Assembly: GCA_041476545.1 (NCBI GenBank)
Contig: JBGOTP010000286.1
Coordinates: forward strand, 1-6,696
DNA length: 6,696 bases
DNA from: JBGOTP01 sp041476545
GTDB taxonomy: Bacteria > Acidobacteriota > Vicinamibacteria > Vicinamibacterales > CAVVIG01
Direction: 5' to 3'
A program made the position numbers and the translations under genes. Positions 1-6,051 of the stretch are shown here, piece by piece. The notes below the pieces were generated by a model. It saw only the letters and a program-made list of their open reading frames with translations. It ran no database searches and was not told the DNA's origin. The first letter of the stretch is position 1. Each line of letters starts with the position of its first letter.

Positions 1-235
1 CGGTGAGTGTCACGCCCTGCATGATCATGATGTTCATGTTGTCGATCGACCGGTGGCCGAGGCCGGACCAGTTATGGGACCCCGACCGTCCGCCGAAGGC
101 CCCTCCGAGGAACCCGTAATGCATCAGCTGGCCGGCGATGCAATTTCCAGCTTTCTGGCGCCGGCAGACAGTCGAAGCTTCGACGAGCTCATGCGTGACA
201 TGGCTCGGAGTGGGAAAGAGCGTGCCCAGAGCCAT
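1..235 (-). CDS. Partial unidentified gene at window edge (strand uncertain)
   Basis: A minus-strand frame is open from an ATG at 235-233 to the window start, giving at least 78 residues; a second in-frame ATG lies at 124-122. The translation is Gly-rich (GFLGGAFGGRSG, then HNWSGLGHRSIDN) and I do not recognise it. Third codon positions are about 90% G/C over 1-124 but only about 60% over 125-235, so the inner start may be the true one. Neither start has a clear Shine-Dalgarno sequence. The alternative is the C-terminus of a plus-strand gene in the frame beginning at 3 and ending at the TAA 117-119. Both frames share the same wobble positions, so base bias cannot separate them. First- versus second-position GC only slightly favours the minus strand. 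No function is proposed. Confidence 0.3.
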   Translation of the reverse strand, partial: MALGTLFPTPSHVTHELVEASTVCRRQKAGNCIAGQLMHYGFLGGAFGGRSGSHNWSGLGHRSIDNMNIMIMQGVTLT

Positions 236-315
236 CCACGCGGGTAAAGACGGTCCTACCCCAGGAACTGTGCAAGTTGAGCGAAGAAGGCCTAGTGCGC
301 TCCACGCGTCTGGTG

Positions 316-321
316 TATAAC
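316..321 (+). promoter_or_regulatory. Possible -10 element for the ATPase operon
   Basis: TATAAC differs from the sigma-70 consensus -10 by one base. It sits 23 bases before the ATG at 345, in a locally less GC-rich stretch without strong codon bias. No convincing -35 hexamer lies 16-18 bases upstream; TTGAGC at 277-282 is too far away. If real, the leader would be only about 15-18 bases, which fits the absence of a ribosome binding site before the ATG. Confidence 0.27.
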
Positions 322-344
322 GAAAGACCAACTCACCGTCCACG

Positions 345-1325
345 ATGTATCAACGGTACTACGGTTTTCGGGAGCCGCCCTTCGAGCTCACGAGTGATCC
401 GAAATTTTTGTTCCTGACGTCCGGCCAACGCGAAGCGCTCAGCAATCTGGAGTACGGATTGTCTGCGGCCAAGTCGCTCACCGTGCTGATTGGGGAAGCG
501 GGGACGGGCAAAACCACCCTGTTGCGTGCCGCGCTCGAAGCCGAGCAGTGTCGGCACGTTCGATGTGTCTACCTCAACAACCCGGCTCTTACGAGGGAGG
601 AGTTCGTGACGACTCTCGCCGGCGCGTTCGGGCTCGGCGGAGAGGCCGCGCAGTCAAAGGCCGTGCTTCTTGCTGAGCTCGAGACCGTCCTGCGTGAGCG
701 CAGGACGAAGGGGGAGACCACAGCGTTGGTGGTGGACGAGGCGCAGTGTTTGAGCACTGAGTTGCTCGAGGAAGTCCGTCTCCTGGGGAATATCGAAACC
801 GCCACGGAGAAACTGTTGCCGCTCGTACTCGCCGGACAGCCGGAGCTTGGCGTCCGCCTCGAGAACCCAGCGCTCCGGCAGTTGAAGCAACGCGTGGTGC
901 TCCGTTGTGAGACCGCACCGTTCGATCTGCGCGAGACAGCCGCGTACATGGCCAGCCGGATCCGAACGGCCGGCGGGGTGCCGTCCGCTCTCTTCACGCA
1001 GGAAGCCGTCACAATCATTCACGAATCCTCGCGTGGCATCGCGAGGACGATCAGCGTGATCTGCGATAACGCGCTGGTGAGTGGCATGGCCTTGGGGCGT
1101 CAGCCTGTGGACCGAACAATCGTGCTCGAGGTGTGCCGCGATTTCGGACTGACACAGATCGATGGCGGTTTGTCGCAGGGCTCGACGATTGAGGGAGGCG
1201 CTTCGACAAGTCGGGCAACCGCTGACGGGCCATCCGCGCGGGTCGATTACGAGGAGGGCCCGCCTGAACCGATCCGAGACTCTGCGCCAAGGCGATTCAC
1301 GTTGTTCGGATCGAGAATGAAATGA
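345..1325 (+). CDS. ExeA/GspA-type AAA ATPase without peptidoglycan-binding domain
   Basis: This is a cytoplasmic P-loop ATPase of the ExeA/GspA (type II secretion 'general secretion pathway A') family. The family N-terminus is present (YYGFREPPFELTSDP, residues 5-19). Walker A is GEAGTGKT at 50-57 and Walker B is ALVVDEAQ at 127-134. The LVLAGQPEL segment at 160-168 matches sensor-1, followed by the basic RQLKQRV at 178-184 and the lid-like helical region. Known ExeA proteins carry a transmembrane segment and a peptidoglycan-binding domain after the ATPase. Here residues about 275-326 are a polar, low-complexity tail with neither, so the total is 326 residues. ExeA normally helps place the secretin through ExeB. 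Here the stop overlaps the start of a membrane PEGA protein (ATGA, 1322-1325), so energising or positioning that protein is the likeliest role; this is inference. No Shine-Dalgarno precedes the ATG, but the YYGF motif requires a start close to it. Confidence 0.88.
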   Translation: MYQRYYGFREPPFELTSDPKFLFLTSGQREALSNLEYGLSAAKSLTVLIGEAGTGKTTLLRAALEAEQCRHVRCVYLNNPALTREEFVTTLAGAFGLGGEAAQSKAVLLAELETVLRERRTKGETTALVVDEAQCLSTELLEEVRLLGNIETATEKLLPLVLAGQPELGVRLENPALRQLKQRVVLRCETAPFDLRETAAYMASRIRTAGGVPSALFTQEAVTIIHESSRGIARTISVICDNALVSGMALGRQPVDRTIVLEVCRDFGLTQIDGGLSQGSTIEGGASTSRATADGPSARVDYEEGPPEPIRDSAPRRFTLFGSRMK

Positions 1326-2527
1326 CGAAGAAACAAGCGTCGGCTGCCGCCGGCGAGACGTCGCCTGCGGGGTCGCGAACCTTGGAGCTCATCGGGGCGC
1401 CTCGCCGGTGGTTTGCGCGCGCGTTCCGAGCCCAGTCTGGACGAGCGTCGGTGCAGCTCGATCGCCGGAGCGCCGAAGAAGACCCGTTGCTGGCTTTTGA
1501 GGTCGAGCGTACGGCGGTCCCTGTCGTCTCGCTTCGCAGTGGATCGCTAGCGCCGAGGACGGCGGTCCGCTCGTCTCGGATCGGACGCGTCTTCGCAATT
1601 GCCGGGCTCGTCGCGGTCACACTCGTGGTGGTCGGCGTGGCGCGCGGCCGATGGCCAGTCGCAGATCCCGCGTCGGGCAACCTGACGCTCAATACCCGGC
1701 CTGCGGGAGTGGCAGTACTCGTCGACGGGCGTGAAGTCGGGACGACGCCGCTCAGCATTGCCCTGCCTCCGGGCGAGCATCGCCTCACCCTGAAGCGCGG
1801 CACAGATGAGCGGGAGCTGCCGGTCACGCTGGTAGCCGCCGGGCAAGTGACGCAGTACCTGGAGTTCGGGACGCCGGACGCACCCCCCGCGCTCGGAGGG
1901 AAGATTTCGGTCGTCACCGACCCGCCTGGCGCGCGCGTGCAGATCGACGGCGTCGCGCGCGGGACGTCTCCGCTGACGGTCGGCGACCTGGCCCCGGCGG
2001 AGCATACCGTCGCCGTGAGCAGCGAAGCGAGCTCAGCGAAGCGAACAATCAGCGTCGAAAACGGTGCCACAGCCTCGGTCGTGTTTTCCCTCGTGAAGGT
2101 CGCGACGTCGACTGCCGGGTGGGTGACGCTGACCGCGCCCATCGACCTCCAGATCTCGGAGGACGACGAGGTCGTCGCCACCGGCCGCGCTGCGCGGATC
2201 ATGCTGGAGGCCGGCCATCATGCCATCAGGCTCAAGAACGACGTCCTGCAGTACGACGAGACGCGTCAGGTCGACGTTGTCGCGGGGAAGACCATCACGC
2301 TGAAAGTTGATCCGCCGAAAGTTCCTCTCAGCGTCAACGCCCGCCCATGGGCCGACGTGATCATCGATGGTACGAATGCTGGACAGACGCCGATCTCGAA
2401 TCTCTCCGTGGCTGTCGGTCAGCACGACGTGATCTTCCGCCATCCCCAGCTCGGCGAACGGCGTCGGACGATCGTCGTGACCATGCGTGACTCGAACCGG
2501 ATTGCCGTCGACTTCACACAGCCATGA
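1322..2527 (+). CDS. Single-pass membrane protein with four PEGA or PEGA-like repeats
   Basis: The 401-residue protein begins with about 85 polar, Arg-rich residues, then one hydrophobic helix at about 90-107 (RVFAIAGLVAVTLVVVGVA). By the positive-inside pattern (RSSRIGR before it) the N-terminus is cytoplasmic and the rest periplasmic. Residues 121-182 and 194-260 are clear PEGA domains, each with the pattern of a strand, (D/R)PAG-x-V-x-(V/I)DG, then TPL and a PGEH-type turn (VDGREVGTTPL; IDGVARGTSPL). Residues about 267-332 are a weaker copy (APIDLQISEDDEV ... LEAGHH), and 335-401 a fourth (ARPWADVIIDGTNAGQTPI). PEGA domains are beta-sandwich modules common in surface and envelope proteins. 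The ATG overlaps the ATPase stop, so translation is probably coupled. The long cytoplasmic arm is a candidate docking site for the ATPase, which is inference. The next gene follows after 14 bases. Confidence 0.83.
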   Translation: MTKKQASAAAGETSPAGSRTLELIGAPRRWFARAFRAQSGRASVQLDRRSAEEDPLLAFEVERTAVPVVSLRSGSLAPRTAVRSSRIGRVFAIAGLVAVTLVVVGVARGRWPVADPASGNLTLNTRPAGVAVLVDGREVGTTPLSIALPPGEHRLTLKRGTDERELPVTLVAAGQVTQYLEFGTPDAPPALGGKISVVTDPPGARVQIDGVARGTSPLTVGDLAPAEHTVAVSSEASSAKRTISVENGATASVVFSLVKVATSTAGWVTLTAPIDLQISEDDEVVATGRAARIMLEAGHHAIRLKNDVLQYDETRQVDVVAGKTITLKVDPPKVPLSVNARPWADVIIDGTNAGQTPISNLSVAVGQHDVIFRHPQLGERRRTIVVTMRDSNRIAVDFTQP

Positions 2528-2541
2528 GGTAGAGGATCGTC

Positions 2542-3573
2542 ATGAAGCCATTCCTCATCGGAATCTGCTGTCTTTCTCTCGGAGCCGCCGCCGCCGCTCA
2601 GGATTCTCTGGCCACTGCGCGCGATCTGTATGCATCGGCGGCGTACGAGGAAGCACTCTCTGCCCTGACCCGTCTGGAGAAGACGTCCTCGGTTGGCACT
2701 GAGCTCGAAGATCAGTATCGAGCGTTCTCACTGTTCGCGCTCGGCCGGACGCCTGAAGCCGAGACCGTGGCGGAAAGGCTCATCACAAAGAACCCGCTGC
2801 TCGAGCTGGACGGCGACGCGTCCCCCCGGATCGTGACCATGTTCGCAGACGTCCGCAAACGCCTGCTTCCTGGCCTGATTCGGGATAAGTACCGGACGGC
2901 CAGGGCGTTGGTTGACCGGAAGGATTTTGCGGCCGCCGAGCCACAGTTGAAAACAGTCAAGCAGATGCTCGACGAATCCGCGAGGGTGGGAGCCGCCGAT
3001 GACATGTCCGTCGATCTCGGTCTGCTCGTGGACGGATTCCTGGGGCTGATACAAAGGGAGGCCGCCGCCGACGCGCGCATGGCCGAGGCCGAGGTGAAAT
3101 CGTCGGCGCCAGCGGCCGTCACCAGTCCCGCGGTAGAGGCCTTCAGCAACGCGGCCGCCGCGGACAGCGCCGCCGGCCCCGCTGCCTCTTCGCCTGGACC
3201 GGCATCGCCGGTCGGTACGTCGCGTTCAGTTCCTCCGGTCGTCGGCGTCGCCATTTACGGATTGGGATCGCCCAATGTCATTCCGCCCGTGGTGCTTCGC
3301 CAGGACGCGCCTGGATTCCCGGCGCAGCTGGCGACCACGCTGACGCCGGGACCGAAAACGGGCACGATCGAAGTTCTGATCGACGAGAAGGGGAACGTCG
3401 AACGCGCCGTGATGAGCGAGTTCATCAATCCGATCTACGACCGTCTGCTGATGACCGACGCAAAGAAGTGGAAGTATCGTCCGGCGGTCAAAGATCAGAT
3501 ACCGGTCAAGTTCCTGAAAACGGTCGCGATCTTCGTGAACATCGAGAACGTCACGGGTTCTGTTCCGCGCTGA
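2542..3573 (+). CDS. Exported TPR-like protein with C-terminal TonB-like domain
   Basis: Residues 1-19 form a signal peptide (KPF, a hydrophobic core, then AAAAA before QD), so the product should be periplasmic or envelope-associated. Residues 21-85 contain TPR-like helices (ARDLYASAAYEEALSALTRLE). Further helices at 112-185 include a second similar unit (ARALVDRKDFAAAEPQLK). Residues 186-232 are an Ala/Pro/Ser-rich flexible linker. Residues about 246-333 match the TonB C-terminal fold: VIPPVVLRQDAPGFP, then GTIEVLIDEKGNVERAVM, then the family hallmark AKKWKYRPA at 307-315. True TonB proteins hold an uncleaved N-terminal anchor that contacts ExbB. Here there is only a signal peptide, so energy transduction through ExbBD is unlikely and a structural or adaptor role is more plausible. 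AGAGGA at 2531-2536, five bases before the ATG, supports the start. It is the last gene of the operon with the ATPase and PEGA protein. Confidence 0.82.
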   Translation: MKPFLIGICCLSLGAAAAAQDSLATARDLYASAAYEEALSALTRLEKTSSVGTELEDQYRAFSLFALGRTPEAETVAERLITKNPLLELDGDASPRIVTMFADVRKRLLPGLIRDKYRTARALVDRKDFAAAEPQLKTVKQMLDESARVGAADDMSVDLGLLVDGFLGLIQREAAADARMAEAEVKSSAPAAVTSPAVEAFSNAAAADSAAGPAASSPGPASPVGTSRSVPPVVGVAIYGLGSPNVIPPVVLRQDAPGFPAQLATTLTPGPKTGTIEVLIDEKGNVERAVMSEFINPIYDRLLMTDAKKWKYRPAVKDQIPVKFLKTVAIFVNIENVTGSVPR

Positions 3574-3723
3574 CGAACGCCGCATCTCCCATGTCGCGCC
3601 GCTCGGCCACCATCTCGCCATACACCGGGACGGGTTGACGCGCGTCCATCGCGCGCGCTGCCGTCTCCCGCCGTCCTCGTGAATTGGCACGCGACGCTGA
3701 AGTGTTTGTGGTGGTCGCGGCGC
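3574..3723. other. Convergent intergenic gap, no gene seen
   Basis: This gap lies between the end of the TPR/TonB-C gene and the end of the minus-strand gene remnant. It contains short alternating CG runs (for example GACGCGCGTC near 3637-3646) but no hairpin followed by a T tract, so no intrinsic terminator can be called. Termination may be Rho-dependent or use an unrecognised structure. Confidence 0.5.
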
Positions 3724-4023
3724 CTACTTGCTGACCACCACGGTCACGTCCTGAGACGCCCACAAGCCGCCGTCGTGCGCGAGCGCGCGGATGACGTAGA
3801 TGCCCGGCTCGGCGAACGTCGCGCGGGCCTGCCACCGGCCGCCTTCCGGAACCGGTGGCGTCTTGAAGCCAGCGGACCAGGGGGAGTTGCCGCCGTCCCG
3901 CCTGTCTTCCCAGACCTCGGTCTGCGGCGGATCGAACGTCACCGCCGGCCCCGGACCACGATAGACGAAGAACGAGAGACGCAGGCCGTTGGCGGAGGCC
4001 GGCGCTCGCCGTGTCAGGTGCGG
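3724..4023 (-). pseudogene. 3' remnant of an exported-protein gene (C-terminal beta domain)
   Basis: The minus-strand frame from 4023 down to the TAG at 3726-3724 reads through about 99 residues beginning PHLTRRAPASANGL and ending ASQDVTVVVSK. It contains FFVYRGPGPAVTFDPP, a WEDRRDGGNSPW segment and ATFAEPGIYVIRALAHDGG. The alternating hydrophobic strands ending in DVTVVV look like an Ig-like, extracellular beta-sandwich at the end of a long secreted protein; I associate this C-terminus with acidobacterial proteins from memory. No signal peptide or N-terminal domain precedes it. The frame is closed at once by a TAA (4026-4024) inside an A/T-rich dyad, so the 5' part of the gene is missing. 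A GTG at 3942-3940 could start a 72-residue product, but family-like sequence clearly continues upstream of it, which argues for a truncated gene rather than a small intact one. Confidence 0.55.
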
Positions 4024-4048
4024 TTACTTTACATTGCAAAGTTAACCG
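4021..4048. promoter_or_regulatory. Operator-like dyad before the YjbQ-like/ispH operon
   Basis: The inner part CTTTACATTGCAAAG (4027-4041) is nearly symmetric, of the form CTTT-R-CA-N-TG-Y-AAAG. Outer arms CGGTTA (4021-4026) and TAACCG (4043-4048) pair after a one-base shift. The element is far more A/T-rich than its surroundings and begins 56 bases before the ATG at 4077. Such a 15-base core fits a binding site for a dimeric helix-turn-helix regulator. No regulator gene is in the window, so its identity is unknown. The stem could also form RNA structure, but no T tract follows. Confidence 0.5.
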
Positions 4049-4057
4049 TGGTAGCCT
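4028..4057 (+). promoter_or_regulatory. Candidate sigma-70-type promoter overlapping the dyad
   Basis: TTTACA (4028-4033) matches the -35 consensus at five of six bases. After an 18-base spacer comes a weak -10, TAGCCT (4052-4057), matching three of six. The -35 lies inside the dyad, so a protein bound there would block polymerase. Transcription would start near 4064, giving a leader of about 12 bases, in keeping with the lack of a ribosome binding site before the ATG at 4077. The weak -10 keeps confidence low. Confidence 0.3.
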
Positions 4058-4076
4058 TGACTGACTGTCCACGTTC

Positions 4077-5147
4077 ATGATCAGCGCGCCGCTCGAGCTC
4101 ACCATCGAACTCCATCCACGGGCGAGGTTTGACGTCATCAACCTTCGTGAGCGGACCGGCAGCCTGTACCCGGATGCCCTCGACGCGTTCCCGCGGTGCC
4201 TGTACTACTCGTTTCACACGACCGCCGGCTACCTCGACCAGAGCCTCGCGTCGCGGCTGGCACGCCGCCACGCGAGCGTCGAGCGGTACATGGCGGTGTT
4301 CCGGCGGCTCTTCCCCGAAGGGGCCCCCTACGAGCACGACCGCCTCGAACGGCGGGAGGAGCTGACACGCGCGCAGCGCGCCGTCGAGCCGCTCAACGCC
4401 GATTCGCACCTGGCGTTTATCGCCGGTGGGCTGCGCACCTGCGTGTCCTATCGCCATCGCGCGACCGACCCTGTCTGTTTCATCGATCTCGACGGGATGC
4501 ATCAAGGCCGCCCGCGCCGCCGGAAGACCACCCTCGTCGGCTACAGCGCGGAAGAAGAGATCGCCCGCCTCAGTATCCCGGTGCCCGTGTCGGCCCACTC
4601 CGTCAATTCCGTCAATCTGAGGGATCCCCGACTGGGCGTCTACGACCAGCTCGCCGAGCTGATTGCCCGTTACGGCGTCAGGCACGGACGGATCCGTCTC
4701 GAGCTCGCGTCAGGGGAGCGCCACGCGGGCTTGACGGTCAACGAGTACGAAACGCTCCTGATGCGTCACGACCTCGCGCACGTGCTGCGCAACCCGCTGC
4801 GTTACGCAGCCGAGAAGGGGCGGCACATGTGGGCAAACCCGCGTGCGATACCAGCCAAAACCCTCGACTACGCAAAGTACGACATGGTCCGCACGTTCAA
4901 CGAAGTGTTCGATGCGCTGGGTTTCCATGAATCCGTGATCGAGCGGGTGCTGGCGCGGGCGATTGCGCTGCCGGCGGCGCGGTTCCTGCGGATGAAGCGG
5001 TCGGTCAGCCTGCTCGTGTCGGATGCCGGATCGCGGGGCTGCGGAACCATCATCAACGGTGCCTACCAGAGCCCGATCCTGGTCCAATGGCAGCGCGCGA
5101 CACGCCAATCGCGCGAAATCCATGTCACGCTGAGCCGGTTCATGTAG
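4077..5147 (+). CDS. Tandem YjbQ/UPF0047-like protein
   Basis: I read this 356-residue protein as two diverged copies of the YjbQ (UPF0047) fold; family members are usually single domains of about 130-140 residues. Copy one, about 1-160, keeps the family's order of motifs: FHTTAG at 46-51 (the conserved HTSAG), RLFPEGAPYEHD at 77-88, NADSHL at 107-112, and CFIDLDG with PRRRKTTLVG at 134-155. Copy two, about 200-356, has a strand then ERHAGLTVNE at 214-223, matching the HTSAGLTINE part, RHDLAHVL at 230-237, and NGAYQSPILVQW ... REIHVTLSRF at 327-355, matching the family's final 'GTWQ-I-L-E ... R-V-VT' strands. Copy one has lost the NE, and copy two has lost the HT. E. coli YjbQ has weak thiamine-phosphate synthase activity; its true role is unclear and none is assigned here. 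An in-frame TGA at 4062-4064 fixes the start at 4077 or later. No Shine-Dalgarno is visible. IspH follows 25 bases downstream. Confidence 0.72.
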   Translation: MISAPLELTIELHPRARFDVINLRERTGSLYPDALDAFPRCLYYSFHTTAGYLDQSLASRLARRHASVERYMAVFRRLFPEGAPYEHDRLERREELTRAQRAVEPLNADSHLAFIAGGLRTCVSYRHRATDPVCFIDLDGMHQGRPRRRKTTLVGYSAEEEIARLSIPVPVSAHSVNSVNLRDPRLGVYDQLAELIARYGVRHGRIRLELASGERHAGLTVNEYETLLMRHDLAHVLRNPLRYAAEKGRHMWANPRAIPAKTLDYAKYDMVRTFNEVFDALGFHESVIERVLARAIALPAARFLRMKRSVSLLVSDAGSRGCGTIINGAYQSPILVQWQRATRQSREIHVTLSRFM

Positions 5148-5161
5148 AACGGCGGAACATC

Positions 5162-5166
5162 AGAGG
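5162..5166 (+). promoter_or_regulatory. Ribosome binding site deciding the ispH start
   Basis: AGAGG lies six bases before the ATG at 5173 and only two before another ATG at 5169. The spacing selects 5173, which opens the IspH frame (MRVIRARHLGMCFGV). The ATG at 5169 opens an unrelated Arg-rich shadow frame. Confidence 0.65.
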
Positions 5167-5172
5167 CGATGG

Positions 5173-6051
5173 ATGAGGGTCATTCGCGCGAGACATCTGG
5201 GCATGTGCTTTGGCGTGCGCGACGCGATTGCGCTGGCGCTGGAGCAGGCCGATGGCGGGCCACTGACGATTCTCGGCGACCTCGTGCACAACACCACCGT
5301 GATGGCGGCGCTGCAGGCCAGGGGAATTGCCGTGGTGCACGACACGGCGAACGTGAAGACGCCCACCGTGATGGTGACGGCGCACGGCACGTCGCGGCGG
5401 ACGCTGGACAACACACGGACACTCGGCCTGGACGTGGTCGAGGCCACCTGTCCCCTGGTGCACGTGGCGCACCGGGCGGTGACCGCCCTCGTGCGCGAGG
5501 GTTACCACCCGGTCATCATCGGACAGCGCGATCACGTCGAAGTTCGCGGATTGACCGACGACCTCGACGATTTCGACGTCGTCCTCGACGAGAACGACGT
5601 GCTGGCGCTCCATGAACATCCGCGCATTGGCGTCGCAGCCCAGACCACGCAGCCGATTGGCAACGTGCGACACCTGGTGGGCCTCATCCGCGGACGGTTC
5701 CCACAGTCCGACATGCGCTTCATCGATACGGTCTGTCAGCCCACGAAGGAGCGGCAGACCGCGGCGCTCGAACTGGCGATCCGCGCCGATGTCGTTGTCG
5801 TCATCGGCGGAGCCAACAGCAACAACACGCGCGAGCTGGTGAACACATGCCGCCGGACCTGCGGGCACGTCCACCACGTCGAGACCGAGTCGGACCTTCG
5901 TCCGGAATGGTTCCGAGCTGCAACGACCGTCGGCATCACGGCCGGCACGTCCACGCCGGACGCGGTCATCGACCGGGTCGATCGCCGCATACACGAGCTC
6001 GCCGCCGTCCAGGACGGCTGTGACTGCCCCCCCGCGCGAGGCCGCACGTGA
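5173..6051 (+). CDS. ispH: 4-hydroxy-3-methylbut-2-enyl diphosphate reductase (IspH/LytB)
   Basis: IspH is the [4Fe-4S] enzyme that reduces HMBPP to isopentenyl and dimethylallyl diphosphate in the last MEP-pathway step, in the cytoplasm. The three cluster ligands are present: Cys12 (GMCFGV), Cys93 (ATCPLV) and Cys188 (DTVCQPT). Substrate-pocket residues also align with E. coli IspH: His39-Asn40 in DLVHN, His71 in AHGTS, His121 and Glu123 in DHVEVRG, Thr158-Thr159 in AQTTQP, Ser216 and Asn218 in ANSNN, and Ser260 in TAGTSTPD. The protein has 292 residues, a little shorter than E. coli's 316. The loop usually written GHxGHPEV is GQRDHVEV here, so the first His is Gln and the Pro is Val; the catalytic His and Glu remain, so it should be active. 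The tail DGCDCPPARG adds two unaligned Cys residues. It sits 25 bases after the YjbQ-like gene and overlaps the next start. Confidence 0.95.
   Translation: MRVIRARHLGMCFGVRDAIALALEQADGGPLTILGDLVHNTTVMAALQARGIAVVHDTANVKTPTVMVTAHGTSRRTLDNTRTLGLDVVEATCPLVHVAHRAVTALVREGYHPVIIGQRDHVEVRGLTDDLDDFDVVLDENDVLALHEHPRIGVAAQTTQPIGNVRHLVGLIRGRFPQSDMRFIDTVCQPTKERQTAALELAIRADVVVVIGGANSNNTRELVNTCRRTCGHVHHVETESDLRPEWFRAATTVGITAGTSTPDAVIDRVDRRIHELAAVQDGCDCPPARGRT

Noticed and set aside
53..247. 64-codon plus-strand frame near the window start
   Set aside because: Its third-position G/C is low compared with the other two candidate frames there, and no ribosome binding site or motif is seen.
1297..2202. 301-codon minus-strand open frame opposite the PEGA gene
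   Set aside because: Ser/Thr/Arg-rich composition without motifs; the plus strand shows clear PEGA repeats and the correct codon bias.
2542..2600. Lipoprotein lipobox at the two adjacent Cys residues (9 and 10) of the TPR/TonB-C protein
   Set aside because: The hydrophobic stretch before the Cys is too short and continues past it to AAAAA-QD, which fits ordinary signal peptidase cleavage.
3551..3649. 32-codon minus-strand open frame with fairly high third-position G/C
   Set aside because: Too short, overlaps the end of the TPR/TonB-C gene, has no ribosome binding site and no recognised motif.
3831..3859. Eight-base inverted repeat GCCACCGG / CCGGTGGC as a terminator
   Set aside because: It lies within the coding remnant, has a 13-base loop and no T tract; likely chance in GC-rich sequence.
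4029..4685. 218-codon minus-strand open frame opposite the YjbQ-like gene
   Set aside because: It overlaps motif-bearing plus-strand coding sequence and shows no domain of its own.
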